Shown piece after piece: positions 15,945-23,546 of a stretch of 24,565 nucleotides of DNA. The DNA is taken from assembly GCA_023395515.1 (NCBI GenBank), contig JAEWZB010000088.1:1-24565 (forward strand), read 5' to 3'. This DNA is from Bacillota bacterium (GTDB lineage: Bacteria > Bacillota > Syntrophomonadia > Syntrophomonadales > Syntrophomonadaceae). The first letter of the stretch is position 1; the number at the start of each line of letters is the position of its first letter. The notes below the pieces were generated by a model. The model made no database searches and was not told where the DNA came from. It worked only from the letters and a program-made list of their open reading frames with translations. The translations under genes were made by a program, and so were the position numbers.

Positions 15945-16286
15945 ATGGAAGGCATACCCTATGATTTAATTGTGACTATTGTCAGTAAGGGGAGAGCTGA
16001 AAAAGTTGTAGAAGCTTCCAAAAAAGCTGGAGCTGAAGGAGGTACAGTCTTACTAGGACGCGGTACCGGCATCCATGAAAAAATGAAACTATTTGGTATT
16101 CCGATTGAACCCGAGAAAGAAATTATTTTGACCTTAACGCCCAAAGATATTACCCAAGGAATATTAGAAACTATTTGCCAAGAAGCTGACTTAAACAAAC
16201 CGGGTAAAGGCATCAGCTTTGTTATTGGAATAGACAAGGTAGCAGGAATTAACCATGAGCCTATGGGAAAGCCGGATAACAAGTAG
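15945..16286 (+). CDS. PII-like signalling protein linked to DUF1538
   Basis: A 113-residue divergent member of the PII (GlnB/GlnK) superfamily, trimeric signal proteins that bind nucleotides and small effectors and often gate a transporter encoded next to them. The start of the fold DLIVTIVSKGRAEKVV, the segment GGTVLLGRGTG at 32-42, and the B-loop-like GKGISFVIGIDKVAGI at 88-102 support this. The T-loop region is short and lacks the modifiable tyrosine of GlnB. The frame also has an ATG at 15909 inside the previous gene, but GGGAGG sits 7 bases before 15945, which is preferred. Its place after two DUF1538 genes suggests it controls them. Confidence 0.82.
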   Translation: MEGIPYDLIVTIVSKGRAEKVVEASKKAGAEGGTVLLGRGTGIHEKMKLFGIPIEPEKEIILTLTPKDITQGILETICQEADLNKPGKGISFVIGIDKVAGINHEPMGKPDNK

Positions 16287-16457
16287 ATATGACGAGGGTA
16301 GAAAAAAAATAAGGAAATATTATGCGGGATGGTGACAACATCTCTTCTCCCTGTCAAGAAGGGGTGAAACACCTGCCCTGTTCCTGATCCAACTGAACGT
16401 TACCAATAGTGTAAAATGGGATTTTGGAGAATTATAGAAGTATTAAGGGGTTTGCCG

Positions 16458-17183
16458 ATGATTTACGTGATACGACTCTTTTTCCTGATTATTTATTTCG
16501 TTCTGGTTTCTGTAATAGGTATTTTGATTTGCCTGGTCCGGCCTTTTCATCCTGATAATACCAGATGGTTTGGAAGAGTATATTCATGGGGTGGGGCAGC
16601 AATACTAGGAATTAAAATCAGGATACATAACTATGCCAGCCTCAAGGGAATAGGTCCCTGTGTATATGTAGTAAATCATCAGGACAATTTAGATCTTTTC
16701 GTTTGTGGAAGCGTAGTTCCCAAACGTACAGTTACCATAGGTAAAAAGAATCTGAAATACCTGCCTTTTTTCGGACAACTTTACTGGTTAGCCGGTAATG
16801 TGTTTATAGACAGAAAAGACAGCAACCGCTCCAAAACAACTATGAACGCATCAACCCAAGCTCTAACCACCAAAAATACCTCGATCTGGGTATTTGCAGA
16901 AGGGACCAGAAACCGGGGGAAAAATCTGCTGCCTTTTAAAAAAGGAGCCTTCATAATGGCAATTGAAGCCGGTGTTCCCATTATTCCAATTTGTGTAAGC
17001 AGTTATGCGGCCCATATAGATTTAAGAAAACTGAGAAGCAGCCGGGCAGATATCCGGGTTTTGCCGCCCATAAGTACGGAAAACCTCACCAACGAAGACA
17101 TAAACAGGATAATGAAACAATGCTGGGATAAAATGAAGGAAACTATTGATGCCATGGATCGGGAGATTTACCCGTTAAGATGA
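16458..17183 (+). CDS. plsC: 1-acyl-sn-glycerol-3-phosphate acyltransferase, gammaproteobacterial type
   Basis: A 241-residue membrane enzyme that acylates lysophosphatidic acid to phosphatidic acid. The catalytic NHQDNLD (His74-x4-Asp79) and FAEGTR (146-151) motifs are intact, and PIIPICVS follows. The frame begins at 16416 without a ribosome binding site. The ATG at 16458 has AAGGGG 7 bases upstream, and its product MIYVIRLFF aligns from residue 1 with E. coli PlsC as I recall it. The stretches IGKKNLKYLPFFGQLYW, LLPFKKGAF and AGVPIIPICVS are strikingly close to the E. coli protein, suggesting lateral transfer. No terminator separates it from the PII-like gene, but 171 bases do. Confidence 0.9.
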   Translation: MIYVIRLFFLIIYFVLVSVIGILICLVRPFHPDNTRWFGRVYSWGGAAILGIKIRIHNYASLKGIGPCVYVVNHQDNLDLFVCGSVVPKRTVTIGKKNLKYLPFFGQLYWLAGNVFIDRKDSNRSKTTMNASTQALTTKNTSIWVFAEGTRNRGKNLLPFKKGAFIMAIEAGVPIIPICVSSYAAHIDLRKLRSSRADIRVLPPISTENLTNEDINRIMKQCWDKMKETIDAMDREIYPLR

Positions 17184-17251
17184 ACCTAATTTATATCACC
17201 AGACAATCATAAGGAATAACATTAGTATGACTGGATAGAAGTTCAGAAATT

Positions 17252-17303
17252 TAAGAAAAAAATTAAGTAAGCGTATCTCACCAATTTATGAGATACGCTT
17301 ACT
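17252..17303. terminator. Bidirectional terminator between plsC and gdh
   Basis: A perfect 15-bp stem AGTAAGCGTATCTCA with an 8-base loop. On the minus strand it runs into TTAATTTTTTT, a good terminator for the glutamate dehydrogenase gene. On the plus strand CATTT follows. Confidence 0.85.
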
Positions 17304-17366
17304 CATTTAACTCAATTCACCTACTGAGCAAGATTATTACTACATCAGACCAAGAGCCGTTTTTAA

Positions 17367-18653
17367 TTACACCCAGCCCCGTAATTTTATGGCTTCAGCG
17401 ACTCGTTTAATAGAAATAACATAAGCAGCATCCCGCATGTAAAGAGCTTTTTCCTGAGCTAATTGGTTAACGGCATGAAAAGCGGAAGTCATTTTAAGAT
17501 CCAGCTTTTCTAATACTTCTTCTTTTTCCCAATAGTAATTATTATTAGACTGTACCTGCTCAAAATAACTGCAGGTAACTCCGCCGGCATTAGCCAGAAA
17601 ATCAGGAATCATGTATATGCCCCGTTCTTTAATAACCTCATCAGCATCAGGAGTAGTAGGTCCATTGGCCCCTTCGGCTATTATTTTAACCGGGGAGCTT
17701 ATTTTATGCACATTTTCTATGGTAATCTGATTTTCTAAGGCAGAAGGCATGAGGATTTCGACTTCCTCTTCCAGCCAGGCATTGCCATCTAAAATCTCGC
17801 AGCCCATTTCCTGAGCTTTATCTTTATCTATAGAGCCAAAAGCATCACAGTTTTCCATAAGAGCATCTATATCTAAACCTTTTAAATTACGGAAAGTATA
17901 GGCACATTTATCCGTATTATCCCAACAGGAAATGGCTGTCACGGTGCCGCCTAATTCCCGGTATAGTTTAGCTGCATATTGGGCTACATTACCAAAGCCC
18001 TGAAAGCTGGCCCGGGTTTTGGCAAGCTCCATTCCTAAGACCTTTGAAGCTTCTCTGACCGTATAGATAAGTCCATAGCCGGTAGCTTCAGTTCTGCCTA
18101 AGGAACCGCCCATACCAACCGGTTTTCCGGTTATGAAGCCGGGAAACCGTCCGCCGTGGATAGTTTCAAATTCATCCAGCATCCATAACATATGTTGTTT
18201 GTTAGTCATAACATCGGGAGCAGGTACATCAGCATTAGGTCCCACATTTTTAGCTATAGCCCTGACCCAGCCCCGGCATAAGCGTTCCTGTTCAGTTAAG
18301 CTGAGATTATGGGGATCACATATTATGCCGCCTTTACCGCCGCCTAAGGGTATATCTACTACGGCGCATTTCCAGGTCATCCACATAGATAAGGCTCTGA
18401 CTGTATCGGCAGTTTCATGGGGATGAAAGCGGATGCCGCCCTTAGCCGGACCCCGGGCATCATTATGCTGCATCCGGAAGCCCCGGAAAACTTTAGTAGT
18501 GCCATCATCCATTTTTACCGGTATTAAAAAATGATATTCACGCATAGGTTGACGTAATAACTCTCTGGTTGCTTCATCTAAGCCAATCTGTTCGGCAACA
18601 CTGTCAAATTGAGCTTGGGCATTGATATAGGGGTTATAAGCTCCTGTGGTCAT
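17367..18653 (-). CDS. Glutamate dehydrogenase
   Basis: A 428-residue Glu/Leu/Phe/Val dehydrogenase, which interconverts glutamate with 2-oxoglutarate and ammonium using NAD(P). The substrate-binding region RGPAKGGIR (Lys71) is present, as are the catalytic PLGGGKGG (Lys107) and PAPDV (Asp147) and the nucleotide-binding GFGNVA at 219-224. Motif FLANAGGVTCSYFE completes the family pattern. Length fits the hexameric bacterial/archaeal type. The frame opens at 18698, but GAGGAGG lies 9 bases before the ATG at 18653, the evident start. Cofactor choice cannot be read with confidence. It is a single-gene unit ending in the terminator near 17260-17303, and its leader may carry a hairpin at 18741-18790. 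Confidence 0.94.
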   Translation of the reverse strand: MTTGAYNPYINAQAQFDSVAEQIGLDEATRELLRQPMREYHFLIPVKMDDGTTKVFRGFRMQHNDARGPAKGGIRFHPHETADTVRALSMWMTWKCAVVDIPLGGGKGGIICDPHNLSLTEQERLCRGWVRAIAKNVGPNADVPAPDVMTNKQHMLWMLDEFETIHGGRFPGFITGKPVGMGGSLGRTEATGYGLIYTVREASKVLGMELAKTRASFQGFGNVAQYAAKLYRELGGTVTAISCWDNTDKCAYTFRNLKGLDIDALMENCDAFGSIDKDKAQEMGCEILDGNAWLEEEVEILMPSALENQITIENVHKISSPVKIIAEGANGPTTPDADEVIKERGIYMIPDFLANAGGVTCSYFEQVQSNNNYYWEKEEVLEKLDLKMTSAFHAVNQLAQEKALYMRDAAYVISIKRVAEAIKLRGWV

Positions 18654-18740
18654 GGTTTGTTTCCTCCTCGTTTTACAAAGTGTATGTGACCTTATCATAA
18701 TACTATCATACCTTATACAAATGCTAAGGAAGATAATAGA

Positions 18741-18790
18741 AGAAAAACTAAGCTTTGGCCTGTATCTAAGGCCTTGGTACTAGTTTTTCT
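18741..18790. other. Two-part hairpin in the gdh upstream region
   Basis: Outer arms AGAAAAACTA/TAGTTTTTCT (10 bp) enclose inner arms GGCCT/AGGCC. It lies about 90 bases before the gdh start and 200 before the SMP-30 gene. It could be a leader structure, a terminator or an operator; no known riboswitch pattern was recognised. Confidence 0.4.
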
Positions 18791-18992
18791 TACAAAAATA
18801 TTCACATACCTTATTTTTATTCTGTATCCTAGGCAATTTTCCTCCCTGGCCTTCCGTTCAGAAATGCCTTAAAAAATGGGGTTTCTGTAAAGTATACAAT
18901 ATATTTTTGCCTCTGAGCCGGAAGTACTTTTTGCTAAGCAGCCATCTATAGGTTAGAATAACTTAAAATATGGGAAATGAGGTCATGATATT

Positions 18993-19829
18993 ATGAGCAG
19001 CAATAATCTTAGTTTTGAGCAAATAGGTAAGCCATTTTTAATGGCCCAGGGTTTTTTATTTACTGAAGGCCCGGTGTGGAATAAAGAAGAAGGTTATATA
19101 TTATTCAGTGATATTCCGGCTAGTGTAATTTATAAGCTTACTTTACCTAATAGTGTGGAAGTTTTTCGCAGATACAGCTTTAACTCCAACGGTCTGGCCT
19201 ATGATATAAATGGGTTGCTCTTAGCGGCTGAACATGGTTCCCGTACGGTAACCAGAATGCAAAAGGATGGTAGTATTACTGCTATAGCTGATAATTATAA
19301 GGGCAATAAGTTACATTCTCCCAATGATATTGCGGTTCGTTCTGATGGAATGATATATTTTACCGACCCTCCTTTTGGGCTGGGAATGCGCCCTCCGGAG
19401 TTAGATTTCATGGGTTTATTCCGCTTAGATGTTAAGGGAGATATACATTTAGAAGGTGAATTTAATCAATATTTGAATGGATTAGCCTTTTCCCCGGATG
19501 AAAAGCTGCTTTATTTAGCCTTGACGGCTAGTGATGAAATATTAGTTTTAGATGTAGCCGAAAATGGTACTCTTAGTAATGCCCGGCATTTTGCCGATGT
19601 TCTTTATCCCGACGGCATGGCGGTAGATGTAGCCGGCAATTTATATATTACCGGTGAAGACGGAGTCGAAGTCTTTAGACCGGATGGCAGCCAGGTAGGA
19701 ACAATTGTTACCGACCGGCAACCGGCTAATTGCGCTTTTGCGGGAGAAGACGGTAAGCTGCTGGTCATAACTGCCCGGGACTGTGTATATGGGGTAGAAA
19801 TGCCTATACCCGGGGTTTTAGTCCTGTGA
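18993..19829 (+). CDS. SMP-30/gluconolactonase family protein
   Basis: A 278-residue six-bladed beta-propeller of the SMP-30/gluconolactonase family, metal-dependent lactonases or related hydrolases. The metal and catalytic positions are present: Glu25 (FTEGPVW), Asn111 (LHSPNDIAV), Asn162 (YLNGLAFSPD) and Asp207 (YPDGMAVD). No signal peptide is seen, so it is probably cytoplasmic. GAGG lies about 11 bases before the ATG. Repeated-blade motifs (D-G-x-I-Y-F-T-D, G-N-L-Y-I-T) are evident. It is a single gene, convergent with the mrp operon. The substrate is unknown, and no sugar-acid genes lie nearby. Confidence 0.88.
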   Translation: MSSNNLSFEQIGKPFLMAQGFLFTEGPVWNKEEGYILFSDIPASVIYKLTLPNSVEVFRRYSFNSNGLAYDINGLLLAAEHGSRTVTRMQKDGSITAIADNYKGNKLHSPNDIAVRSDGMIYFTDPPFGLGMRPPELDFMGLFRLDVKGDIHLEGEFNQYLNGLAFSPDEKLLYLALTASDEILVLDVAENGTLSNARHFADVLYPDGMAVDVAGNLYITGEDGVEVFRPDGSQVGTIVTDRQPANCAFAGEDGKLLVITARDCVYGVEMPIPGVLVL

Positions 19830-19850
19830 GCCTGTGAGGTGTGAGGGGTA
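19826..19850 (+). repeat. GTGAGG-type degenerate repeat, second site
   Basis: Overlapping the SMP-30 stop, GTGAGCCTGTGAGGTGTGAGG-like words (about 25 bases) resemble the patch after the MFS gene at 9230-9275. Both lie just 5' of a terminator hairpin. Confidence 0.45.
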
Positions 19851-19856
19851 AAATGT

Positions 19857-19885
19857 AGGGGCGACCTTTGGTCGCCTAAAGTTTT
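19857..19885 (+). terminator. Terminator of the SMP-30 gene
   Basis: GGCGACC-TTT-GGTCGCC stem (19860-19876), followed by TAAAGTTTTT. Confidence 0.75.
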
Positions 19886-19910
19886 TACGCTGATTCCTTG
19901 TGCTCAGGAT

Positions 19911-20261
19911 TTATTCAATATCTACATACTCCTTTAAATCATCCCGGATGCTTACCGGAGCCATATCTACCTTGGAGCGGTAAGCAGAACGGCAAATCAT
20001 ATGAGCTGAAACGGGAGCGGTGATGAATACAAAGAAAATACCTAAAAATAATTTGGTGCTAAAATGACCTTCTTCAATTAAAAAGAAAAGGAAGGTCCCC
20101 AGTAAAGTAAATAAAACCCCTAAGGTAGCACTTTTAGAAGCAGCATGGGCCCGGTTATAGACATCGGGTAAACGGATAAGGCCAACTGCACTTAAAAAAG
20201 TAAATATGGTACCGAACAAAATAAGAATACAGGTAAACCACTCATTCAGAATACTTATCAA
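19911..20261 (-). CDS. mrpG: Mrp Na+/H+ antiporter subunit G
   Basis: A 116-residue membrane subunit of the Mrp (Mnh) antiporter with three helices. The hallmark VGLIRLPDVYNRAHAASKSATLG is at about 26-48. The frame opens at a TTG at 20279, but GAGGTG sits 6 bases before a TTG at 20261, giving a product whose short N-terminus matches the family better. With this start it overlaps mrpF by 20 bases; the longer one would overlap by 38. It is the last gene of the operon, and no strong minus-strand terminator is visible after it. Confidence 0.87.
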   Translation of the reverse strand: MISILNEWFTCILILFGTIFTFLSAVGLIRLPDVYNRAHAASKSATLGVLFTLLGTFLFFLIEEGHFSTKLFLGIFFVFITAPVSAHMICRSAYRSKVDMAPVSIRDDLKEYVDIE

Positions 20262-20523
20262 TGACAACACCTCTTTCAATAAATCTGGCTAAGGCAATGG
20301 TACCGATAAAGGACAAGATGCCGATAAGCAAGATTACTTCCAAGAAAGCCGTAGTTTTTAACAAAACAGAAAAGATGGCTACTCCGGAAATTATATTAAC
20401 CCCCAGCATATCTAAGGCCAGTACCTTATCAGGAATAGAGGGCCCTTTAACTATGCGAAATATTGTAACTAAAATAGAGAGGGCTACGAAAAATAATGAA
20501 CAATTTAAAATGATAGATATCAA
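20242..20523 (-). CDS. mrpF: Mrp Na+/H+ antiporter subunit F
   Basis: A 93-residue protein with three membrane helices, subunit F of the Mrp complex. The motif RIVKGPSIPDKVLALDMLGVN at about 23-43 is diagnostic. Its ATG overlaps the mrpE stop by 4 bases, and its end overlaps mrpG, so E-F-G are translationally coupled. Confidence 0.92.
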   Translation of the reverse strand: MISIILNCSLFFVALSILVTIFRIVKGPSIPDKVLALDMLGVNIISGVAIFSVLLKTTAFLEVILLIGILSFIGTIALARFIERGVVIDKYSE

Positions 20524-20996
20524 CTTGATGTCACCTTCTTTATAGCATTTTCAAATCTTATTTTAGATTTAGTAACTTCGATTATGGATTCGGGCAGGTC
20601 CATACCATGTATAAATAACCGGTTATCGGGGGAGACCTCCATTACTACCGAGCCTGGAGTCAAAGTTATAAGCAATGAAATTAGCGTAATTTCTAAATCT
20701 CCTTTTAAATCGGTTTCTAAAATAAATATACCCGGAGTTATATTTATGCGGGGTTGAATAATTCTTTTCAGGACAAAAATGCTGGAGGTAAATAACTCCT
20801 GTGCGAATATGACCAAGAGATTAATAATGGACAATAAGGTAATTAAATAGAATTGGGTTTTATAATAACGGCGTAAAGCAAATAAAATGAATAAACCAAC
20901 TAGATAACCGGTAAAAAAGGTTAATATAGTCCCATTCTCTTGTAATAACATCCATAAGAAACCGATAAAAAGGTTAATTAAAACTTGTACGGGCAT
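20520..20996 (-). CDS. mrpE: Mrp Na+/H+ antiporter subunit E
   Basis: A 158-residue MnhE-type subunit with two or three N-terminal helices and a cytoplasmic C-terminal half. The signatures FFTGYLVGLFILFALRR and LISLLITLTPGSVVMEVSPD are typical. The frame can begin at a TTG at 21020, but AAAGGGG lies 7 bases before the ATG at 20996, which is preferred. Unlike the other mrp genes it is separated from its upstream partner, mrpD, by more than 300 bases containing a structured element. It may thus have its own expression control. Confidence 0.91.
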   Translation of the reverse strand: MPVQVLINLFIGFLWMLLQENGTILTFFTGYLVGLFILFALRRYYKTQFYLITLLSIINLLVIFAQELFTSSIFVLKRIIQPRINITPGIFILETDLKGDLEITLISLLITLTPGSVVMEVSPDNRLFIHGMDLPESIIEVTKSKIRFENAIKKVTSS

Positions 20997-21022
20997 TATA
21001 TCACCCCTTTCTGTAGTCAATT

Positions 21023-21288
21023 GACGAAATACTTAACTATTAAAACATATTCTTTTAAAACCCTAGTCTAGCCATGTTGAATGTATAAATATGTAGGAGC
21101 CGTTTGACGTAGCATGAAGGATACACCCTGTGAAGGCGAAAGAAGGAAGGGGGCGAGCCTTATGGACGAGGCGAGCGGGCCACTGAACAGGATGTGACTT
21201 TGGCCCGGTACCCCTTCCTTCTTGAGGCAAGCAGTTGGTGTTTCCTCATGCGAAGTCTGGCGACGAAATACTTATACATTCAACTAAC
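21023..21288. other. Structured inverted-repeat element inside the mrp operon (MITE-like or ncRNA)
   Basis: It fills the gap between mrpD and mrpE. Outer inverted repeat GTTGAATGTATAA at 21076-21088 pairs with 21272-21284. Inside are nested stems: GCATGAAGGATACACC (21112-21127) with GGTGTTTCCTCATGC (21237-21251); AAGAAGGAAGGGG (21140-21152) with CCCCTTCCTTCTT (21211-21223, perfect); GCCT/AGGC (21157-21160/21169-21172); and CGGGCC/GGCCCG (21176-21181/21202-21207). The core is GC-richer than its surroundings. A 13-base word of its right end, GACGAAATACTTA, occurs also at 21023-21035. No protein is encoded. It could be a small mobile element without a transposase, or a structured RNA. Confidence 0.6.
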
Positions 21289-21310
21289 GAGCGATACCTT
21301 TTAACAAAAA

Positions 21311-22789
21311 TTATGGCCCTAAAACAGCTTCGATATATATAGCAGGATTCAGCAAATCGTTGACGGCCATAGCTACATAGGGCTGAATACCTTCAGCTCC
21401 TAATCCTAAGATGATAGTCAAAACAGTAAGTATGACCATAGGGGCTAATAAAGCCTTGGTAACAGCGGATTCTTTTTCTTCAGTTAAATTAGTATAGCCC
21501 CAGAAACAATTCATGAAAATTTTCATGAGGCTGTATAAAACCATCAGGCTGCTGGCTAGCCCCACTCCGCCTAGCCATAAATAATGATTCTCAAAGGTTC
21601 CGGTAGTTATAAAAATCTTACCTATAAAACCACTTAAGGGAGGAATACCGGCTAAAGATAAAGCGGTTATAAAAAACATCCAGCCTAAGAGGGGGAATAA
21701 TCGTATAAGGCCGCTTATCTCCTTAATTTTATTAGTTCCCGTAAGGTATATAATAGTGCCTCCGATAAGAAAGATTAAAGCTTTTACAATCATGTCATGA
21801 ATTAAATAATATACAGAACCGGTTAGCCCCGCCTCATTAAAAGAGGCAAACCCAGCCAGAATAAATCCTACTCCCACAATAACGTTATAAGTTAAAATGC
21901 GTTTAATATCCCAATAGGCTACAGCTCCCAGGACTCCTAAAGCCATAGTAAGAGCAGCCATAATTCCCATCAATAAATGGGTAATCTGGGGCTCGTGATA
22001 AAAAATGAGGGAAAATACCCGAATAATAGCGTAAATTCCTACCTTAGTCAGCAAAGCCGCGAAAATAGCAGCAATTACCGGAGGAGGGGCACTATAAGAA
22101 CCGGGTAACCAATAAAAAAGGAACAGGGCCGCTTTTAAGCTGAAAACAATTAAAAATATGAGTGCTACAGTGGTAAGTAATCCGCCTTGTCCGGCCTCGG
22201 CTACCCTAACTGATATATCTGCCATATTCAAAGTGCCCAGCATGGCATATAAATAAGCAATAGCTACCAGAAACAAAAAAGAGGAAATCAAGTTAGTTAT
22301 TATGTATTTAATAGACTCCCGGAGCTGAACCTTAGCTCCCCCTAAGGAAATCAAGACATACGAGGCTACCAGCATAACTTCAAAACAGACAAAAAGATTA
22401 AAAATGTCGCCGGTTAAGAAGGAGCCGTTAATTCCGGTCATGAGAAATAATACTAAAGGATAAAAATAGTTTAATTCCTGAGCTTCCCCGATAGAATTAA
22501 AAGCATATAAGAGGCAGCAAAATACTACGATACTAGCAGTTAAAACCAGTAAAGCAGAAAACATATCGGCTACCATACTAATCCCGAAAGGAGCGGCCCA
22601 ATTGCCTAATTGTAAAGTTTGAATACCATTGAGGTTAACTTGATTTATCAAAAAAAGAGCTACAACAGTAACAGATATTACAGCCAGCAAGCTTAAAGCT
22701 TTATGCAGCCCCAAACGTTTGGGAAAAATAATCATTACTAACCCTGCAATTAACGGAATAACTACAGGAAGTATCACTAAATTATTCAT
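21311..22789 (-). CDS. mrpD: Mrp Na+/H+ antiporter subunit D
   Basis: A 492-residue membrane protein with about 14 helices, homologous to the proton-channel subunits of complex I (NuoM/N type). It is thought to carry protons in the Mrp complex. The conserved regions LTGDIFNLFVCFEVMLVASYVLISLGG, with the key membrane Glu, and LFYWLPGSYSAPPPVIAAIFAALLTKVGIYAIIR, with the key membrane Lys, are intact. GAGGT lies 7 bases before the ATG, 16 bases after mrpC. Downstream the operon is interrupted by the structured element before mrpE. Confidence 0.94.
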   Translation of the reverse strand: MNNLVILPVVIPLIAGLVMIIFPKRLGLHKALSLLAVISVTVVALFLINQVNLNGIQTLQLGNWAAPFGISMVADMFSALLVLTASIVVFCCLLYAFNSIGEAQELNYFYPLVLFLMTGINGSFLTGDIFNLFVCFEVMLVASYVLISLGGAKVQLRESIKYIITNLISSFLFLVAIAYLYAMLGTLNMADISVRVAEAGQGGLLTTVALIFLIVFSLKAALFLFYWLPGSYSAPPPVIAAIFAALLTKVGIYAIIRVFSLIFYHEPQITHLLMGIMAALTMALGVLGAVAYWDIKRILTYNVIVGVGFILAGFASFNEAGLTGSVYYLIHDMIVKALIFLIGGTIIYLTGTNKIKEISGLIRLFPLLGWMFFITALSLAGIPPLSGFIGKIFITTGTFENHYLWLGGVGLASSLMVLYSLMKIFMNCFWGYTNLTEEKESAVTKALLAPMVILTVLTIILGLGAEGIQPYVAMAVNDLLNPAIYIEAVLGP

Positions 22790-22805
22790 CTATATTACCT
22801 CACAG

Positions 22806-23120
22806 TTAATCCACCACATCAGTATCTAATTCCTGATAGGCCCGGTAGCCTAGGACTAAAAAAAGAGCGGTGGTAGCAAAATTAATTACAATGGCAGTTA
22901 ATAAAAGTGCCTGGGGTAAAGGATCGGTAAAATAAGTTTCCTTTAATCCTAATAAAGGAGCAGCCCCGGTTTTTAGCCCGCCCATGGTAATAATAAGCAA
23001 ATTAACCCCATAGCCAATAATTGAAGTACCTAAAATAATGCGCAGCAGGTTTTTAGATAAAAGCAAATAGGTGCCAATAGTAAATAGCAATCCCACTAAG
23101 ATTGACATTAATGTTTCCAT
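22806..23120 (-). CDS. mrpC: Mrp Na+/H+ antiporter subunit C
   Basis: A 104-residue, three-helix NuoK-like subunit of Mrp. The motifs GTYLLLSKNLLRIILGTSIIGYGVNLLII and DPLPQALLLTAIVINFATTALFLVL are diagnostic. Its ATG directly follows the mrpB stop, and the ribosome binding site (AAAGGA) lies in the last mrpB codons. Confidence 0.94.
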   Translation of the reverse strand: METLMSILVGLLFTIGTYLLLSKNLLRIILGTSIIGYGVNLLIITMGGLKTGAAPLLGLKETYFTDPLPQALLLTAIVINFATTALFLVLGYRAYQELDTDVVD

Positions 23121-23546
23121 TTATCTATCCTTTCCTATACTGGTAATAATCGTAAGGGAAGTGCCGATTACGGCTAAAGCTACTCCGGTATCAAATATAA
23201 CGGCACTGGCTAATTCAGTTTCCCCAAAAATAGGCAAGTAAAAATAGCCAAAGCTTTGCGTCAGGAAGGGAGCATCAAAAACCATTCCGCCTATGCCGGT
23301 TAAAACCGCGATTAATACCCCCACTGCGGCTACGATTTTAAAGTCAACCGGCAGATTTTTCTCCACGGATTCTATATCATAAGTAAGGAATAAAAGAGTT
23401 AAAGCGGAAGCAAAAGCTAAGCCGCCTATAAATCCGCCTCCCGGGTGATGATGGCCGGAGAAAAACAGACTAATGGCAAAAGTAAAAATAATAAATAAAA
23501 CTACCTTAGTTACACTGCTTAAAATAACATCATTAGGTTTATTCAT
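23121..23546 (-). CDS. mrpB: Mrp Na+/H+ antiporter subunit B
   Basis: A 141-residue MnhB subunit with four helices. The conserved SGHHHPGGGFIGGLAFASALTLLFL loop and the late segment IFDTGVALAVIGTSLTI are hallmarks. GGAGG lies 8 bases before the ATG, inside the end of mrpA, with which it overlaps by 8 bases. Confidence 0.94.
   Translation of the reverse strand: MNKPNDVILSSVTKVVLFIIFTFAISLFFSGHHHPGGGFIGGLAFASALTLLFLTYDIESVEKNLPVDFKIVAAVGVLIAVLTGIGGMVFDAPFLTQSFGYFYLPIFGETELASAVIFDTGVALAVIGTSLTIITSIGKDR

Noticed and set aside
16287..16457. A gene or mobile remnant between the PII-like gene and plsC
   Set aside because: No frame with a ribosome binding site, no inverted repeats of note; only spacer sequence is visible.
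21040..21290. Naming the mrp element as a known RNA class (for example an IscB-associated RNA)
   Set aside because: No nuclease gene is nearby, and I could not match the specific conserved motifs of any named class; only the fold and inverted repeats are supported.
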